NCBI GenBank assembly: GCA_964390795.1
Contig: CAYMLQ010000349.1
Coordinates: 1 to 6,290, forward strand
Source of the DNA: CAYMLQ01 sp964390795
GTDB taxonomy: Bacteria; Verrucomicrobiota; Kiritimatiellia; RFP12; UBA1067
Length of the DNA: 6,290 bases
Direction: 5' to 3'
The notes beneath the pieces were generated by a model, which did not search any database, was not told where the DNA came from, and saw only the letters and a list, made by a program, of their open reading frames with translations. Each line of letters starts with the position of its first letter. Position 1 is the first letter of the stretch. Below, piece by piece: positions 1 through 5,853 of the stretch. The position numbers and the translations under genes are program-made.

Positions 1-110
1 TTCGTCCACGTCCCATCTACACCAAAGGCGCTTGAGGTCAGCGTGGCTAGTGCGGCCACCGCAGCCGCCAGCCGTGATACGGCATGCTTGCTCATCATCC
101 TTGTGTTCAT
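1..110 (-). CDS. N-terminus of a secreted protein (signal peptide), cut by the window edge
   Basis: Only the first 36 codons are visible; the gene continues beyond position 1. The product starts MNTRMMSKHAVSRL and has a textbook signal peptide: basic residues R4, K8 and R13, then a hydrophobic Ala/Leu/Val core at about residues 14-25, and a probable signal peptidase I site after A28-F29-G30. The mature part begins VDGTWT. The start is well supported: AAGGAG (complement of 120-125) lies 9 bases before the ATG. ATG codons at residues 5 and 6 are less well spaced from it. The product is exported across the inner membrane. A mature N-terminus with DGTW is common in large secreted or autotransporter-like beta-strand proteins of Verrucomicrobiota and relatives, but that assignment is inference from a few residues. 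The gene diverges from the ATPase-nuclease gene. Confidence 0.75.
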   Translation of the reverse strand, partial: MNTRMMSKHAVSRLAAAVAALATLTSSAFGVDGTWT

Positions 111-396
111 AAGCGCAAACTCCTTAAATTTTTCTGCCCGACACGGGTCGGCGCACCGTCGCGTGACCTGACCCATGATTAATTCGCCTAACATTATCCG
201 CATCCGTGCGCCAGACGCAACAGGAAATAATTTTTACGTAAACCTGAAAGACTGCCGTGCCGCCGACGAAGTATGGTGCCGGCATCTTGCGCCTTGTCCT
301 TTTTCCGGCTCATATCCACAATGAAAGATGCTGGCGGTTTGCACCTGCCCCCTCCTTTTGGTATTCTTCCACCGCTCATTAATCAGGAGTGACGTC
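111..396. other. Divergent intergenic region with a possible promoter for the secreted protein
   Basis: No convincing gene lies here. On the minus strand there is a weak sigma70-like pair, TTGCGT (complement of 215-220) and GATAAT (complement of 193-198), 16 bases apart. It would start transcription near 186 and give a leader of about 75 bases. That leader contains a 5-bp hairpin, CCGAC/GTCGG with a 4-base loop, at 138-151. On the plus strand I find no good promoter for the ATPase-nuclease gene, only its ribosome binding site at 385-389. The minus -35 box matches consensus poorly, so the promoter is a guess. Confidence 0.3.
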
Positions 397-1944
397 ATGC
401 CGAAGTTTTTTAATATCGCCGGCCCCTGCATCCCGGAGGAACACTATCTGGTGCCCGTGCTGGAACGCCTGCCGCAACTTTCCGGGCTGATCGCCACGAA
501 GCAGTTCTTCGTGATCCATGCCGCGCGGCAGTCGGGCAAAACCACGCTGCTCAAGGCGCTGGCGCGGGATCTGAACGGCAAGGCTACGCATGTCGCGCTG
601 TATTGTTCGCTGGAGACGGTGCAGGGCATCCCCGAAGCCGAAAAAGGTATCCCCGCCATCGCGCGCGCTATTCTCTCAAGCTGTGAAATTCATGCGCTGC
701 TGCGGACAATCCAGATGCCTGCCGTGGACATGACCGACTTTACAAATGCTGTTAAACGTCTGCTGTTTACGCTCGCCCAAGTTGCGGGCAAGCCGCTGGT
801 CGTGCTGTTCGACGAGGCGGACTGCCTCTCCGGCCAGACCCTGATCTCTTTTCTGCGCCAGCTCCGCGACGGCTATGTCAACCGCGACATGGCGCCCTTC
901 CCGGTCTCCGTCGCCCTGGTCGGCATGCGCAACATCCGCGACTACAAGGCCAAAGTCCGTCCCGACAGCGACACGCTCGGCTCTGCCAGCCCCTTCAACA
1001 TCGTGGCCAAAGCGTTGACGCTGACGAACTTCACGCGGCCGGAGATCGCGGCGCTGTACGGGCAGCACACAGCCGAAACCGGGCAGCGCTTCGAGGACGC
1101 GGCCCTTGACCGCGTGCTTCACTGGACCTGCGGCCAGCCCTGGCTGGTGAACGCGCTCGCGCGTGAATGCGTCGAAGAGTTTCTGAAAAACGACTTCGCG
1201 CAGCCCGTCACCGGGGCGCTGATCGACCAGGCCGCCGAAGTCATTCTTCGCCGCCGCGACACGCACATCGACAGCCTGCTCGAACGCCTCAAGGAGCCCC
1301 GCGTGCGAAAGATTGTGGAGCCGGTGATTCTGGGCCGCGAAGAGGCGTTTGATTTATTGTCTGATGACTGCCGCTACGTACTCGATCTCGGCATTCTGAA
1401 ACAGGAGCAAGGCGTCCTTCTGCCGGCCAACCCGATTTATGCCGAGGTTATTCTGCGTACGCTGGCCTATAACACGCAGCAGCAGATGACGCGCATGATC
1501 CCGCAGGCCCCCTGGATCGACGGCGACCGCCTCGACATGAGCGGGATGCTCAAGGCCTTCCAGGGGTTCTGGCGCGAGAACAGCGAGATCTGGCTGGAAC
1601 GCTACGAATACCGCGAGGCTGCGCCGCACATCATTTTGCAAGCCTTCCTCCAGCGCGTGATCAACGGCGGCGGACAGCTCGTGCGCGAGTACGCGCTCGG
1701 ACGCCAGCGCATCGACCTGCTGGTCTGCTGGCAGGGCAGTCGCTACGCGCTCGAACTCAAGATGAAGAACCAGTACCGTCCAGAGGCCGCGCACGCCCAG
1801 CTCTTCGGCTATCTCGACCGGACGGGCCTGACCGAGGGGTGGCTGGCGGTTTTCGACCGCGACCCGGCTGCGAGCTGGGAAACGAAGTTGACCTGGCAGA
1901 CGCTCGTGTCCGAAGGCAAGACACTGCATGTCGTGGGGCTGTAG
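397..1944 (+). CDS. AAA-type ATPase with C-terminal PD-(D/E)XK nuclease-like domain
   Basis: 515 residues. The start is the ATG at 397, because AGGAG at 385-389 sits 7 bases upstream; an in-frame ATG at 328 has no such site and would add an unrelated Leu/Cys-rich tail. Domains: a P-loop ATPase with Walker A AARQSGKTT at 42-50 (K48) and Walker B LVVLFDEAD at 134-142 (D139, E140); a possible sensor segment VALVGMRN; an ASPFNI stretch and a GQPWLVNALA lid motif typical of AAA-like ATPases of this kind. A winged-helix-like region follows at about 290-360, ending in LPANPIYAEV. The C-terminus carries D440, then E453-L-K455, then Q468-LFGY472, which matches the D...ExK...QxxxY pattern of PD-(D/E)XK nucleases. 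The catalytic residues look intact on both domains, so it is probably an active cytoplasmic ATPase-nuclease. Relatives are scattered, often multicopy genes of unknown role; defence or mobile-element functions are guesses. It stands alone and converges on the LacI-type gene. Confidence 0.85.
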   Translation: MPKFFNIAGPCIPEEHYLVPVLERLPQLSGLIATKQFFVIHAARQSGKTTLLKALARDLNGKATHVALYCSLETVQGIPEAEKGIPAIARAILSSCEIHALLRTIQMPAVDMTDFTNAVKRLLFTLAQVAGKPLVVLFDEADCLSGQTLISFLRQLRDGYVNRDMAPFPVSVALVGMRNIRDYKAKVRPDSDTLGSASPFNIVAKALTLTNFTRPEIAALYGQHTAETGQRFEDAALDRVLHWTCGQPWLVNALARECVEEFLKNDFAQPVTGALIDQAAEVILRRRDTHIDSLLERLKEPRVRKIVEPVILGREEAFDLLSDDCRYVLDLGILKQEQGVLLPANPIYAEVILRTLAYNTQQQMTRMIPQAPWIDGDRLDMSGMLKAFQGFWRENSEIWLERYEYREAAPHIILQAFLQRVINGGGQLVREYALGRQRIDLLVCWQGSRYALELKMKNQYRPEAAHAQLFGYLDRTGLTEGWLAVFDRDPAASWETKLTWQTLVSEGKTLHVVGL

Positions 1945-1962
1945 AAGAAAGCATAACCCCGC

Positions 1963-3063
1963 TTAACCCCGGTCAGGCGGCAGCGCCAGCAGTTCATTCT
2001 CGATTCCCACGGGGCGCGCGCGCACCGGACGGATTTGACGCGCGGTCTCGCCCGCTACCCAGCGCCCTCCCATCACCCACCGCATCGGATGCGCAGGAAC
2101 GCCCCTCTGGTTACTGCGCAACAGAGTGACCAGCATATCCACCGCAGCCGCTTCGATCCCGTCGCCCCCCTGATCGATGCCGGTCAGACCTTCTGATCCT
2201 TTTACCCACAGATGCAGCGACGCGAAGCCGAGCTTGAGCGGCACCTGGAGCCCCCACTCGGTGAGAGGCAGGACGCCCGGACTGATCAGCGCCTCCAAGC
2301 GGTTCTGCCGCACCCACTGACTTACAGCCGCAGGCTTGAATTCGTCGACGATCAACGGCTGAAGCACCGACTCGTACCCCCGCAGCGACCGCCAAACGAA
2401 ATAGGCGCCCGTCCAGCGATGATGGGTCCGCAGGTCGTCCTCGCTCCTCAGGCACAGCCCGATCCGCCGGTAGCCCAGCGCCTCCAGCTCGTCCAGCGCC
2501 ATAAAGAGCCCGGCCTGATGATCGTGCAAGACCTGGTTGACCACGGGACGCCGCAGGCTGCCGCCGACATCCACCACACAGAAGCGTTCCCATTCGATCG
2601 GCAAGGTCCCGCCCCAGTCGGTGAAACACTGACGGCTGATGTTGGGGATGATGATCCCCTTGATTCCCCTCGACCAGAGCATCTGGTTGCGGCGTGCGGG
2701 TGGCTGCTCCGGGTCGGCGATCCACCACGGCTCCAAACGATACCCGTGCTCAGCGGCCCGGCGTGCCCCCGTTTCGTAGGGTCTGGTGCCAAAGCGCTTC
2801 CACCCGTCGCGGGTCGGCTCGCTCGTCATGTAGGCCAGCGTTTCCCCCGACACGCCGTGACGGGTTCTCGAGGTCTCGGCCATCAGCTCCCCGATGCGGG
2901 GGTTCGGCGTGTACCCCAACTCCTGCGCCACAGCCCGCACGCGTTCGCGCGTCTTCTCCGAAATGCGCCCATCATCGCGCAGCGCAAGAGAAACAGTCAT
3001 TCGCGAAACCCCCACATGTTCCGCGATGCTTTTCAGGTTCACAACGTTGTTTTTCGGGATCAT
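1963..3063 (-). CDS. LacI-family transcriptional regulator
   Basis: 366 residues, the usual length for the family. The N-terminal helix-turn-helix is clear: NLKSIAEHVGVSRMTVSLAL at residues 9-28, followed by the third helix ending in ELGYTPNP at 48-55. The hinge (RIGELMAETSR) lacks the classical central Leu-Ala pair. The rest is a periplasmic-binding-protein-like effector domain, with GIKGIIIPN, a VVDVGG segment and an ALGYRRIGLCL core strand; the ligand cannot be read from sequence but is likely a sugar or sugar derivative. The ATG overlaps the transporter stop by ATGA (3060-3063), and AGGAG (complement of 3073-3077) is 9 bases upstream, so expression is probably coupled to the transporter gene. 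Known family behaviour suggests it represses its own unit; the target operator is not proven. The stop is 18 bases from the convergent ATPase-nuclease stop, with no clear terminator between. Confidence 0.93.
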   Translation of the reverse strand: MIPKNNVVNLKSIAEHVGVSRMTVSLALRDDGRISEKTRERVRAVAQELGYTPNPRIGELMAETSRTRHGVSGETLAYMTSEPTRDGWKRFGTRPYETGARRAAEHGYRLEPWWIADPEQPPARRNQMLWSRGIKGIIIPNISRQCFTDWGGTLPIEWERFCVVDVGGSLRRPVVNQVLHDHQAGLFMALDELEALGYRRIGLCLRSEDDLRTHHRWTGAYFVWRSLRGYESVLQPLIVDEFKPAAVSQWVRQNRLEALISPGVLPLTEWGLQVPLKLGFASLHLWVKGSEGLTGIDQGGDGIEAAAVDMLVTLLRSNQRGVPAHPMRWVMGGRWVAGETARQIRPVRARPVGIENELLALPPDRG

Positions 3064-4379
3064 CTATGTTGACTCCTGTCTTCCGACTTCTGCCCCCTGC
3101 CTAACAGATGAATGCGCTTCAGCAGGATAAGCGCCGGCAGCCGCAGCAAAATGGAGACCACACACAGCAGTTGATAATTGGCCACCTCCAGCCCGCCGAA
3201 CCGCCAGTGTACCGCAGACAGCGCGTCCGCCACCCAGCCGCTCGCCGCCCCGGAGAGAAACACCGCCGGCCCCGCCACACCCGCCATCACCGCCGAGCCC
3301 ATGGCCCGCGCCTCGGCCGGCAACCCTTCGAGCGTCAGGCTGAACAGCGCCAGCCTGAACCCGCTGAGAAACACGCCCGCGAGCAGACTGCTCGCATAGA
3401 TCGGCCAGCGGACGCCCCACGGACAGAACGCATACAGCAGCGGTATCAGCAGGAGGCCGAAGGAGCACCACTCCAGCACCGGCTTGTAGCCGTGCCGATC
3501 CGCCAGCCGGCCCCAGACCGGACTCATGGCAATCGCAGCCAATGAACTCAGCAACCCGAGCACCGCCAGCGCCTTGAAATCCCAGTGCATGTTCTTCAGC
3601 AGATGCGCGTTCAGAAACGGCGTGCAGACCGTCAGGCCGACCAGCCACACGAGATTGAAAACGACCAGCCGACGGAAGCGTATATCGCGCAGCGGCCTCA
3701 CCACATAGCGGAAACTCCACTCGGGCGGCGGCGTGCAATGCCCTGGATCGGGCTGACGCCTCAGCAGCAGGAATCCGACGACGCCGGCTAACCCTGCGCA
3801 CACCTGCAGCAGCGCGAAGCCCTGCCGCTCATACCCACCCTCGCGAAAGGCGTCAATCGCCGCCCCGGCCGCCAGCACCGTCACGACGCTGAACGCTTCC
3901 ATGGCCAGATTGCGCCGGCCCAGATAACGCCCCCTCAGCCGCTCGGGAACCAATACGGCCATCCACGCCACCCAGCCCGGCCCGCTGGCGTTCTGGGTGG
4001 CCTGGTAGAAGAAGTACAGCGCGAGAATCCAAGTCATGACCCGTGCGGACGAGTCCCCGCACAAGAACGGAACCGCCGCAATCACAAACCACGTCCCGCG
4101 CGACAGCAGCCCGATCAGCGCCACCGTCAGCCGCCTCTGGCCCGGCCACCGGTCCGCCACATACGCGCCGACCACTTGGAACAGCGACCCCAGAAACGGC
4201 ACGGCCCCCAGCAGGCCCAACTGGAAATCATTGGCGCCCCAAGCGAGAGCAAAGCCGGTCAGAAACGCGCTTCCGACCAGCACATTGTGTACCGCCGCAG
4301 CCGATCCCTCCAGCGTGGCGATCCTAAGCCCGCGACGCGTCTCTGCTTTTATCAACCTCACAGAGGTATAGTACCGCAC
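3060..4379 (-). CDS. Major facilitator superfamily transporter
   Basis: 439 residues with about 12 hydrophobic segments, so an inner-membrane carrier. Both halves carry the MFS motif A loop: GAYVADRWPGQRR at 71-83 and GRLADRHGYKP at 290-300. The central WVAWMAVLVPERLRGRYLG stretch after helix 4 is typical of an MFS group common in Verrucomicrobiota. Transport is probably of a sugar or other small solute by a cation gradient; the substrate is not visible. The start is GTG at 4379: an in-frame TAG at 4403-4401 rules out an earlier start, and AGGA (complement of 4384-4387) lies 4 bases upstream. This start lies in an inverted repeat (4376-4401). The gene is first in a two-gene unit with the LacI-type regulator, overlapping it by 4 bases. 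No catabolic gene is linked in the window, so the regulator is the only clue to function. Confidence 0.92.
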   Translation of the reverse strand: MRYYTSVRLIKAETRRGLRIATLEGSAAAVHNVLVGSAFLTGFALAWGANDFQLGLLGAVPFLGSLFQVVGAYVADRWPGQRRLTVALIGLLSRGTWFVIAAVPFLCGDSSARVMTWILALYFFYQATQNASGPGWVAWMAVLVPERLRGRYLGRRNLAMEAFSVVTVLAAGAAIDAFREGGYERQGFALLQVCAGLAGVVGFLLLRRQPDPGHCTPPPEWSFRYVVRPLRDIRFRRLVVFNLVWLVGLTVCTPFLNAHLLKNMHWDFKALAVLGLLSSLAAIAMSPVWGRLADRHGYKPVLEWCSFGLLLIPLLYAFCPWGVRWPIYASSLLAGVFLSGFRLALFSLTLEGLPAEARAMGSAVMAGVAGPAVFLSGAASGWVADALSAVHWRFGGLEVANYQLLCVVSILLRLPALILLKRIHLLGRGQKSEDRSQHR

Positions 4380-4401
4380 GTTGTCCTGTCCCGCAACGTG
4401 C
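4376..4401 (-). promoter_or_regulatory. Inverted repeat over the transporter start codon and ribosome binding site
   Basis: GCACGTTG (4376-4383) and CAACGTGC (4394-4401) are perfect 8-bp inverted copies separated by 10 bases. Outside them, GTATA (4366-4370) and TATAC (4402-4406) are also complementary, with five unpaired bases on one side. In the transporter mRNA the GUG start would be in one stem arm and the GGACAGGA ribosome binding site in the loop. It could be a DNA operator for the LacI-type regulator or an RNA structure controlling initiation. LacI operators are usually contiguous palindromes, so the first reading is not a classical match. Confidence 0.45.
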
Positions 4402-4568
4402 TATACACGCATGGCGGAGTATTGCTGTTGGCGAAGAGAAAGAGAACAGAACGGCAGAAGATCGTCCCTCAGCCACTCTTGGTTCTCCTCGGCGAACGCC
4501 TCCATCTCGTTGAGGCCTTCGCACCCGCACAGGTACGCGCACACCGCCACGAACGCCAGCGACCACCG
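4401..4568 (-). pseudogene. Remnant of an ISAs1-type transposase N-terminal region
   Basis: One minus-strand frame reads WSLAFVAVCAYLCGCEG, then NEMEAFAEENQEWLRDDL and LPF, before drifting to unrelated residues and a TAG at 4403-4401. The spacing of the small hydrophobic helix (LAFVAVCA.LCG), an acidic helix (EMEAFAEENQEWLR) and LPF matches the DDE_Tnp_1-associated N-terminal domain of ISAs1 or H-repeat transposases. The usual following 'PSHDT' segment and the whole DDE catalytic domain are missing. The frame extends upstream through repeats to about 4790, but that part has no transposase resemblance. It is therefore probably a dead insertion-sequence fragment ending just before the transporter promoter region. 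The assignment rests on about 40 residues recognised by eye. Confidence 0.5.
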
Positions 4569-4605
4569 AACCTGTGAGCCGTAGGCGAACGAGGGTTCGG
4601 TCGCT
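4558..4605. repeat. 12-bp inverted repeat with a 3-base bulge
   Basis: AGCGAC (4558-4563), CAC, CGAACC (4567-4572) is complementary to GGTTCG GTCGCT (4594-4605): all 12 bases pair once the 3-base insertion is looped out, with a 21-base loop. It lies at the upstream edge of the transposase-like fragment, so it may be part of the old element or a separate hairpin. No U-rich tail follows on either strand, so it is not an intrinsic terminator. Confidence 0.4.
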
Positions 4606-4654
4606 TTGTTGGGGAATAGCCTCGCTCTTTTCTTCCGTGACTGCCGAATCCTCC

Positions 4655-4678
4655 GGTTTCCTGTTTTCCTGTTTTCCA
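4655..4678. repeat. Three tandem 8-bp units
   Basis: GGTTTCCT, GTTTTCCT and GTTTTCCA follow each other without gaps. Each differs from the middle unit by a single base. No function is evident. The period of 8 matches that of the neighbouring palindrome at 4703-4776, so both may belong to one composite intergenic repeat. Confidence 0.5.
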
Positions 4679-4702
4679 GATTTCTCCCAGCACCATTTTT
4701 CG

Positions 4703-4776
4703 CACGCCAAGACCCGAAGACCCAAAGGTAAGAAGAGGATCTCTTTCTCATCTTGGGGTCTTCGGGTCTTGGCGTG
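4703..4776. repeat. 74-bp near-palindrome built of degenerate octamers
   Basis: The outer 21 bases (4703-4723, starting CACGCCAAGACCCGAAG) are perfectly complementary to 4756-4776. The 32 bases between continue the same symmetry: 10 of the 16 inner pairs match and three more are G-T. The dyad centre is at 4739/4740. Each arm reads as 8-base units of the form GACCCRAA. As RNA it would be a very stable hairpin, but no T-run follows it. It resembles intergenic repeat hairpins spread through many environmental bacterial genomes, whose translation gives spurious 'HAKTRR'-type peptides. No coding role is likely. Confidence 0.8.
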
Positions 4777-4838
4777 TACCAATCCACCATCCCGCAGGCA
4801 ATCCAAAATCAGAAAGGTTGTCGCTTGCATGGACAAGC

Positions 4839-4849
4839 TTATGCCATAA
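4839..4849. promoter_or_regulatory. Perfect 11-bp palindrome, possible distal antitoxin operator
   Basis: TTATGCCATAA is a perfect dyad of 5-bp arms around one central base. Its first nine bases are the exact reverse complement of ATGGCATAA at 4941-4949, which covers the antitoxin -10 box about 100 bp downstream. A second site for the VapB-like repressor is plausible, but only the sequence match supports it. Confidence 0.3.
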
Positions 4850-4921
4850 CAGCAAGTTTCGGACCAGAACAATCGTCAGAATGAACACATTCGATGCGTT
4901 TGCCCTGTTGCTGAAACGGCG

Positions 4922-4950
4922 TTGACGCGACAGGCCAGTCATGGCATAAT
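4922..4950 (+). promoter_or_regulatory. Sigma70-type promoter of the toxin-antitoxin pair
   Basis: TTGACG (4922-4927) and CATAAT (4945-4950) each match consensus at five of six positions and are separated by the ideal 17 bases. Transcription should begin about 6-7 bases after the -10 box, at 4956-4957, which is the first base of the antitoxin ATG. No ribosome binding site is present before that ATG, which agrees with a leaderless transcript. Confidence 0.7.
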
Positions 4951-4955
4951 ACCAT
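4941..4955. promoter_or_regulatory. Dyad overlapping the -10 box, probable VapB operator
   Basis: ATGGCATAATACCAT has dyad symmetry with a single mismatched pair and covers the whole -10 element. Type II antitoxins with a ribbon-helix-helix domain commonly repress their own promoter by binding such sites, with the toxin as co-repressor. Assignment is by position and symmetry only. Confidence 0.5.
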
Positions 4956-4956
4956 C

Positions 4957-5187
4957 ATGGTAAAAACACAAATTCAGTTACCGGATATTCTTTACAGCGA
5001 AGCGAAGCGGATCGCCAGCGAACGCGAAATCTCGTTTGCTGAAGTGGTCAGGCGCGGTGTTGAGTATATCACCCGCATCTATCCGCCGCTTGAGACGGGC
5101 GACAAAAATTGGCAGCTTCCCAAACCGAGCCGTCTGGGAGCTTTCACCGCACCTCCGAAAGACTGGCGCACGTTGGCGAACGAATAA
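4957..5187 (+). CDS. vapB: VapB-like antitoxin with ribbon-helix-helix fold
   Basis: 76 residues. The N-terminus MVKTQIQLPDILYSEAKRIA followed by SFAEVVRRGVEYI fits a ribbon-helix-helix DNA-binding domain: a short beta strand, then two helices. The C-terminal 30 residues (from about YPPLETGDKNW to DWRTLANE) are the part expected to wrap the toxin active site. The role is to neutralise the downstream PIN toxin in the cytoplasm and repress the shared promoter. The ATG has no Shine-Dalgarno sequence and sits at the predicted transcription start, so translation may be leaderless. The toxin gene begins 14 bases after the stop, so the two form an operon. Family naming as VapB rests on the pairing; antitoxin sequences are weakly conserved. 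Confidence 0.85.
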   Translation: MVKTQIQLPDILYSEAKRIASEREISFAEVVRRGVEYITRIYPPLETGDKNWQLPKPSRLGAFTAPPKDWRTLANE

Positions 5188-5201
5188 CGGGAGGGAATCT
5201 C

Positions 5202-5630
5202 ATGTTGTCCATCGACACCAATATTCTGCTTTATGCCCAGAATTCCGATTGTCCGGAATATCCCCGGGCGGTCGCTTTTTTGACCGAGTGTTCCACTCGT
5301 TCAGATGTGGTCTTGTGCGAACTGGTTCTGGTGGAACTCTATATCCTGCTCAGAAATCCGGCTGTCGTGATGTGCCCGTTGGGCGCGAAAGCTGCGGCGG
5401 CGATTTGTCAGACCTATCGGTCTCATCCTCGCTGGAGGCTGATCGAAAACGCGCCCGTTATGGAACAGGTCTGGAAACTGGCAGGCGACTCCTCGTTTGC
5501 TCGCCGTCGCGTGATCGATGCGCGTCTTGCCCGGACGCTTCAGCACCACGGGGTAAAAGAGCTGGCTACGGTCAACACGCGCGATTTTGTTGGTTTTGGC
5601 TTCAACCGTGTTTGGAATCCGCTGGCTTGA
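5202..5630 (+). CDS. vapC: VapC-like toxin, PIN-domain ribonuclease
   Basis: 142 residues, the usual size. The PIN fold is shown by the acidic residues in the expected places: D5 in SIDTN, E40 or E45 in the CELVLVELYILLRNP segment, D106 in IDARLA, and D128 in TVNTRDFVGFGF, with a closing NPLA. These form the Mg2+-binding active site of VapC endoribonucleases, which usually cut tRNA or rRNA; the target here is unknown. The start is the ATG at 5202 because GGAGG (5190-5194) lies 7 bases before it; an in-frame ATG at 5109 overlaps the antitoxin gene. The strong ribosome binding site contrasts with the leaderless antitoxin. All catalytic residues are present, so the toxin is probably active. GC is lower than in the transporter region, in keeping with acquisition by transfer. 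No terminator is visible after the stop. Confidence 0.92.
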   Translation: MLSIDTNILLYAQNSDCPEYPRAVAFLTECSTRSDVVLCELVLVELYILLRNPAVVMCPLGAKAAAAICQTYRSHPRWRLIENAPVMEQVWKLAGDSSFARRRVIDARLARTLQHHGVKELATVNTRDFVGFGFNRVWNPLA

Positions 5631-5853
5631 GAAACAAAATTCACAGGACGGCAATATCATCTTTTTAAGGGAATCAGAAATGCATGACGCTTAACTGAAG
5701 CTCTTCCCGTCCGCCTGCTTTTCTTGTCGCAGTCTCCGCCAGGCCAAGACTGCCCCCAGTAGGTGTCTCAAGCCCAATGCTGAAGAAACCGACTTTGAAT
5801 TTCGATAGTATACTCTAAAAACCCGACGGAGGGATACTCGTTAAAGATCGATC
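5631..5853. other. Unassigned spacer after the toxin gene, protein-like on the minus strand
   Basis: No gene with a credible start is seen. Two minus-strand frames are open: one reads LETPTGGSLGLAETATRKAG, and the other contains GLRHLLGAVLAWRRLRQ and ends at a TAA at 5693-5691. The latter, a hydrophobic stretch followed by arginines, looks superficially like a sorting-signal tail, but no start or upstream domain is attached. A 7-bp hairpin GCAGTCT/AGACTGC with an 11-base loop lies at 5729-5753. This may be a genomic repeat, a small RNA or gene debris; I cannot decide. Confidence 0.3.

Noticed and set aside
328..396. Upstream in-frame ATG giving the ATPase-nuclease a 23-residue hydrophobic N-terminus like a signal peptide
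   Set aside because: No ribosome binding site precedes it, whereas AGGAG stands 7 bases before the ATG at 397, and a cytoplasmic ATPase-nuclease should not carry an export signal.
676..1266. Long minus-strand frames inside the ATPase-nuclease gene and plus-strand frames (e.g. 2212-3072) inside the LacI and MFS genes
   Set aside because: They are antisense shadows of clear family members in high-GC DNA, rich in Arg, Pro, Gly and Ala, without domains.
4703..4776. CRISPR-like repeat
   Set aside because: There is one palindrome with no regularly spaced direct repeats and spacers.
4324..4872. Minus-strand 182-residue open frame
   Set aside because: It is a read-through of the palindrome, octamer repeats and another frame of the transposase scrap, and overlaps the transporter start; its 'HAKTRR' segment is a known kind of repeat artefact.
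5109..5201. Longer toxin start inside the antitoxin gene
   Set aside because: The added 31 residues are an out-of-frame reading of the antitoxin gene; PIN toxins begin just before the first Asp, and a strong GGAGG sits before 5202.
5817..5833. Possible minus-strand terminator (CCC, 6-base loop, GGG, TTTTT)
   Set aside because: The stem is only 3 bp, too weak to call despite the T-run.
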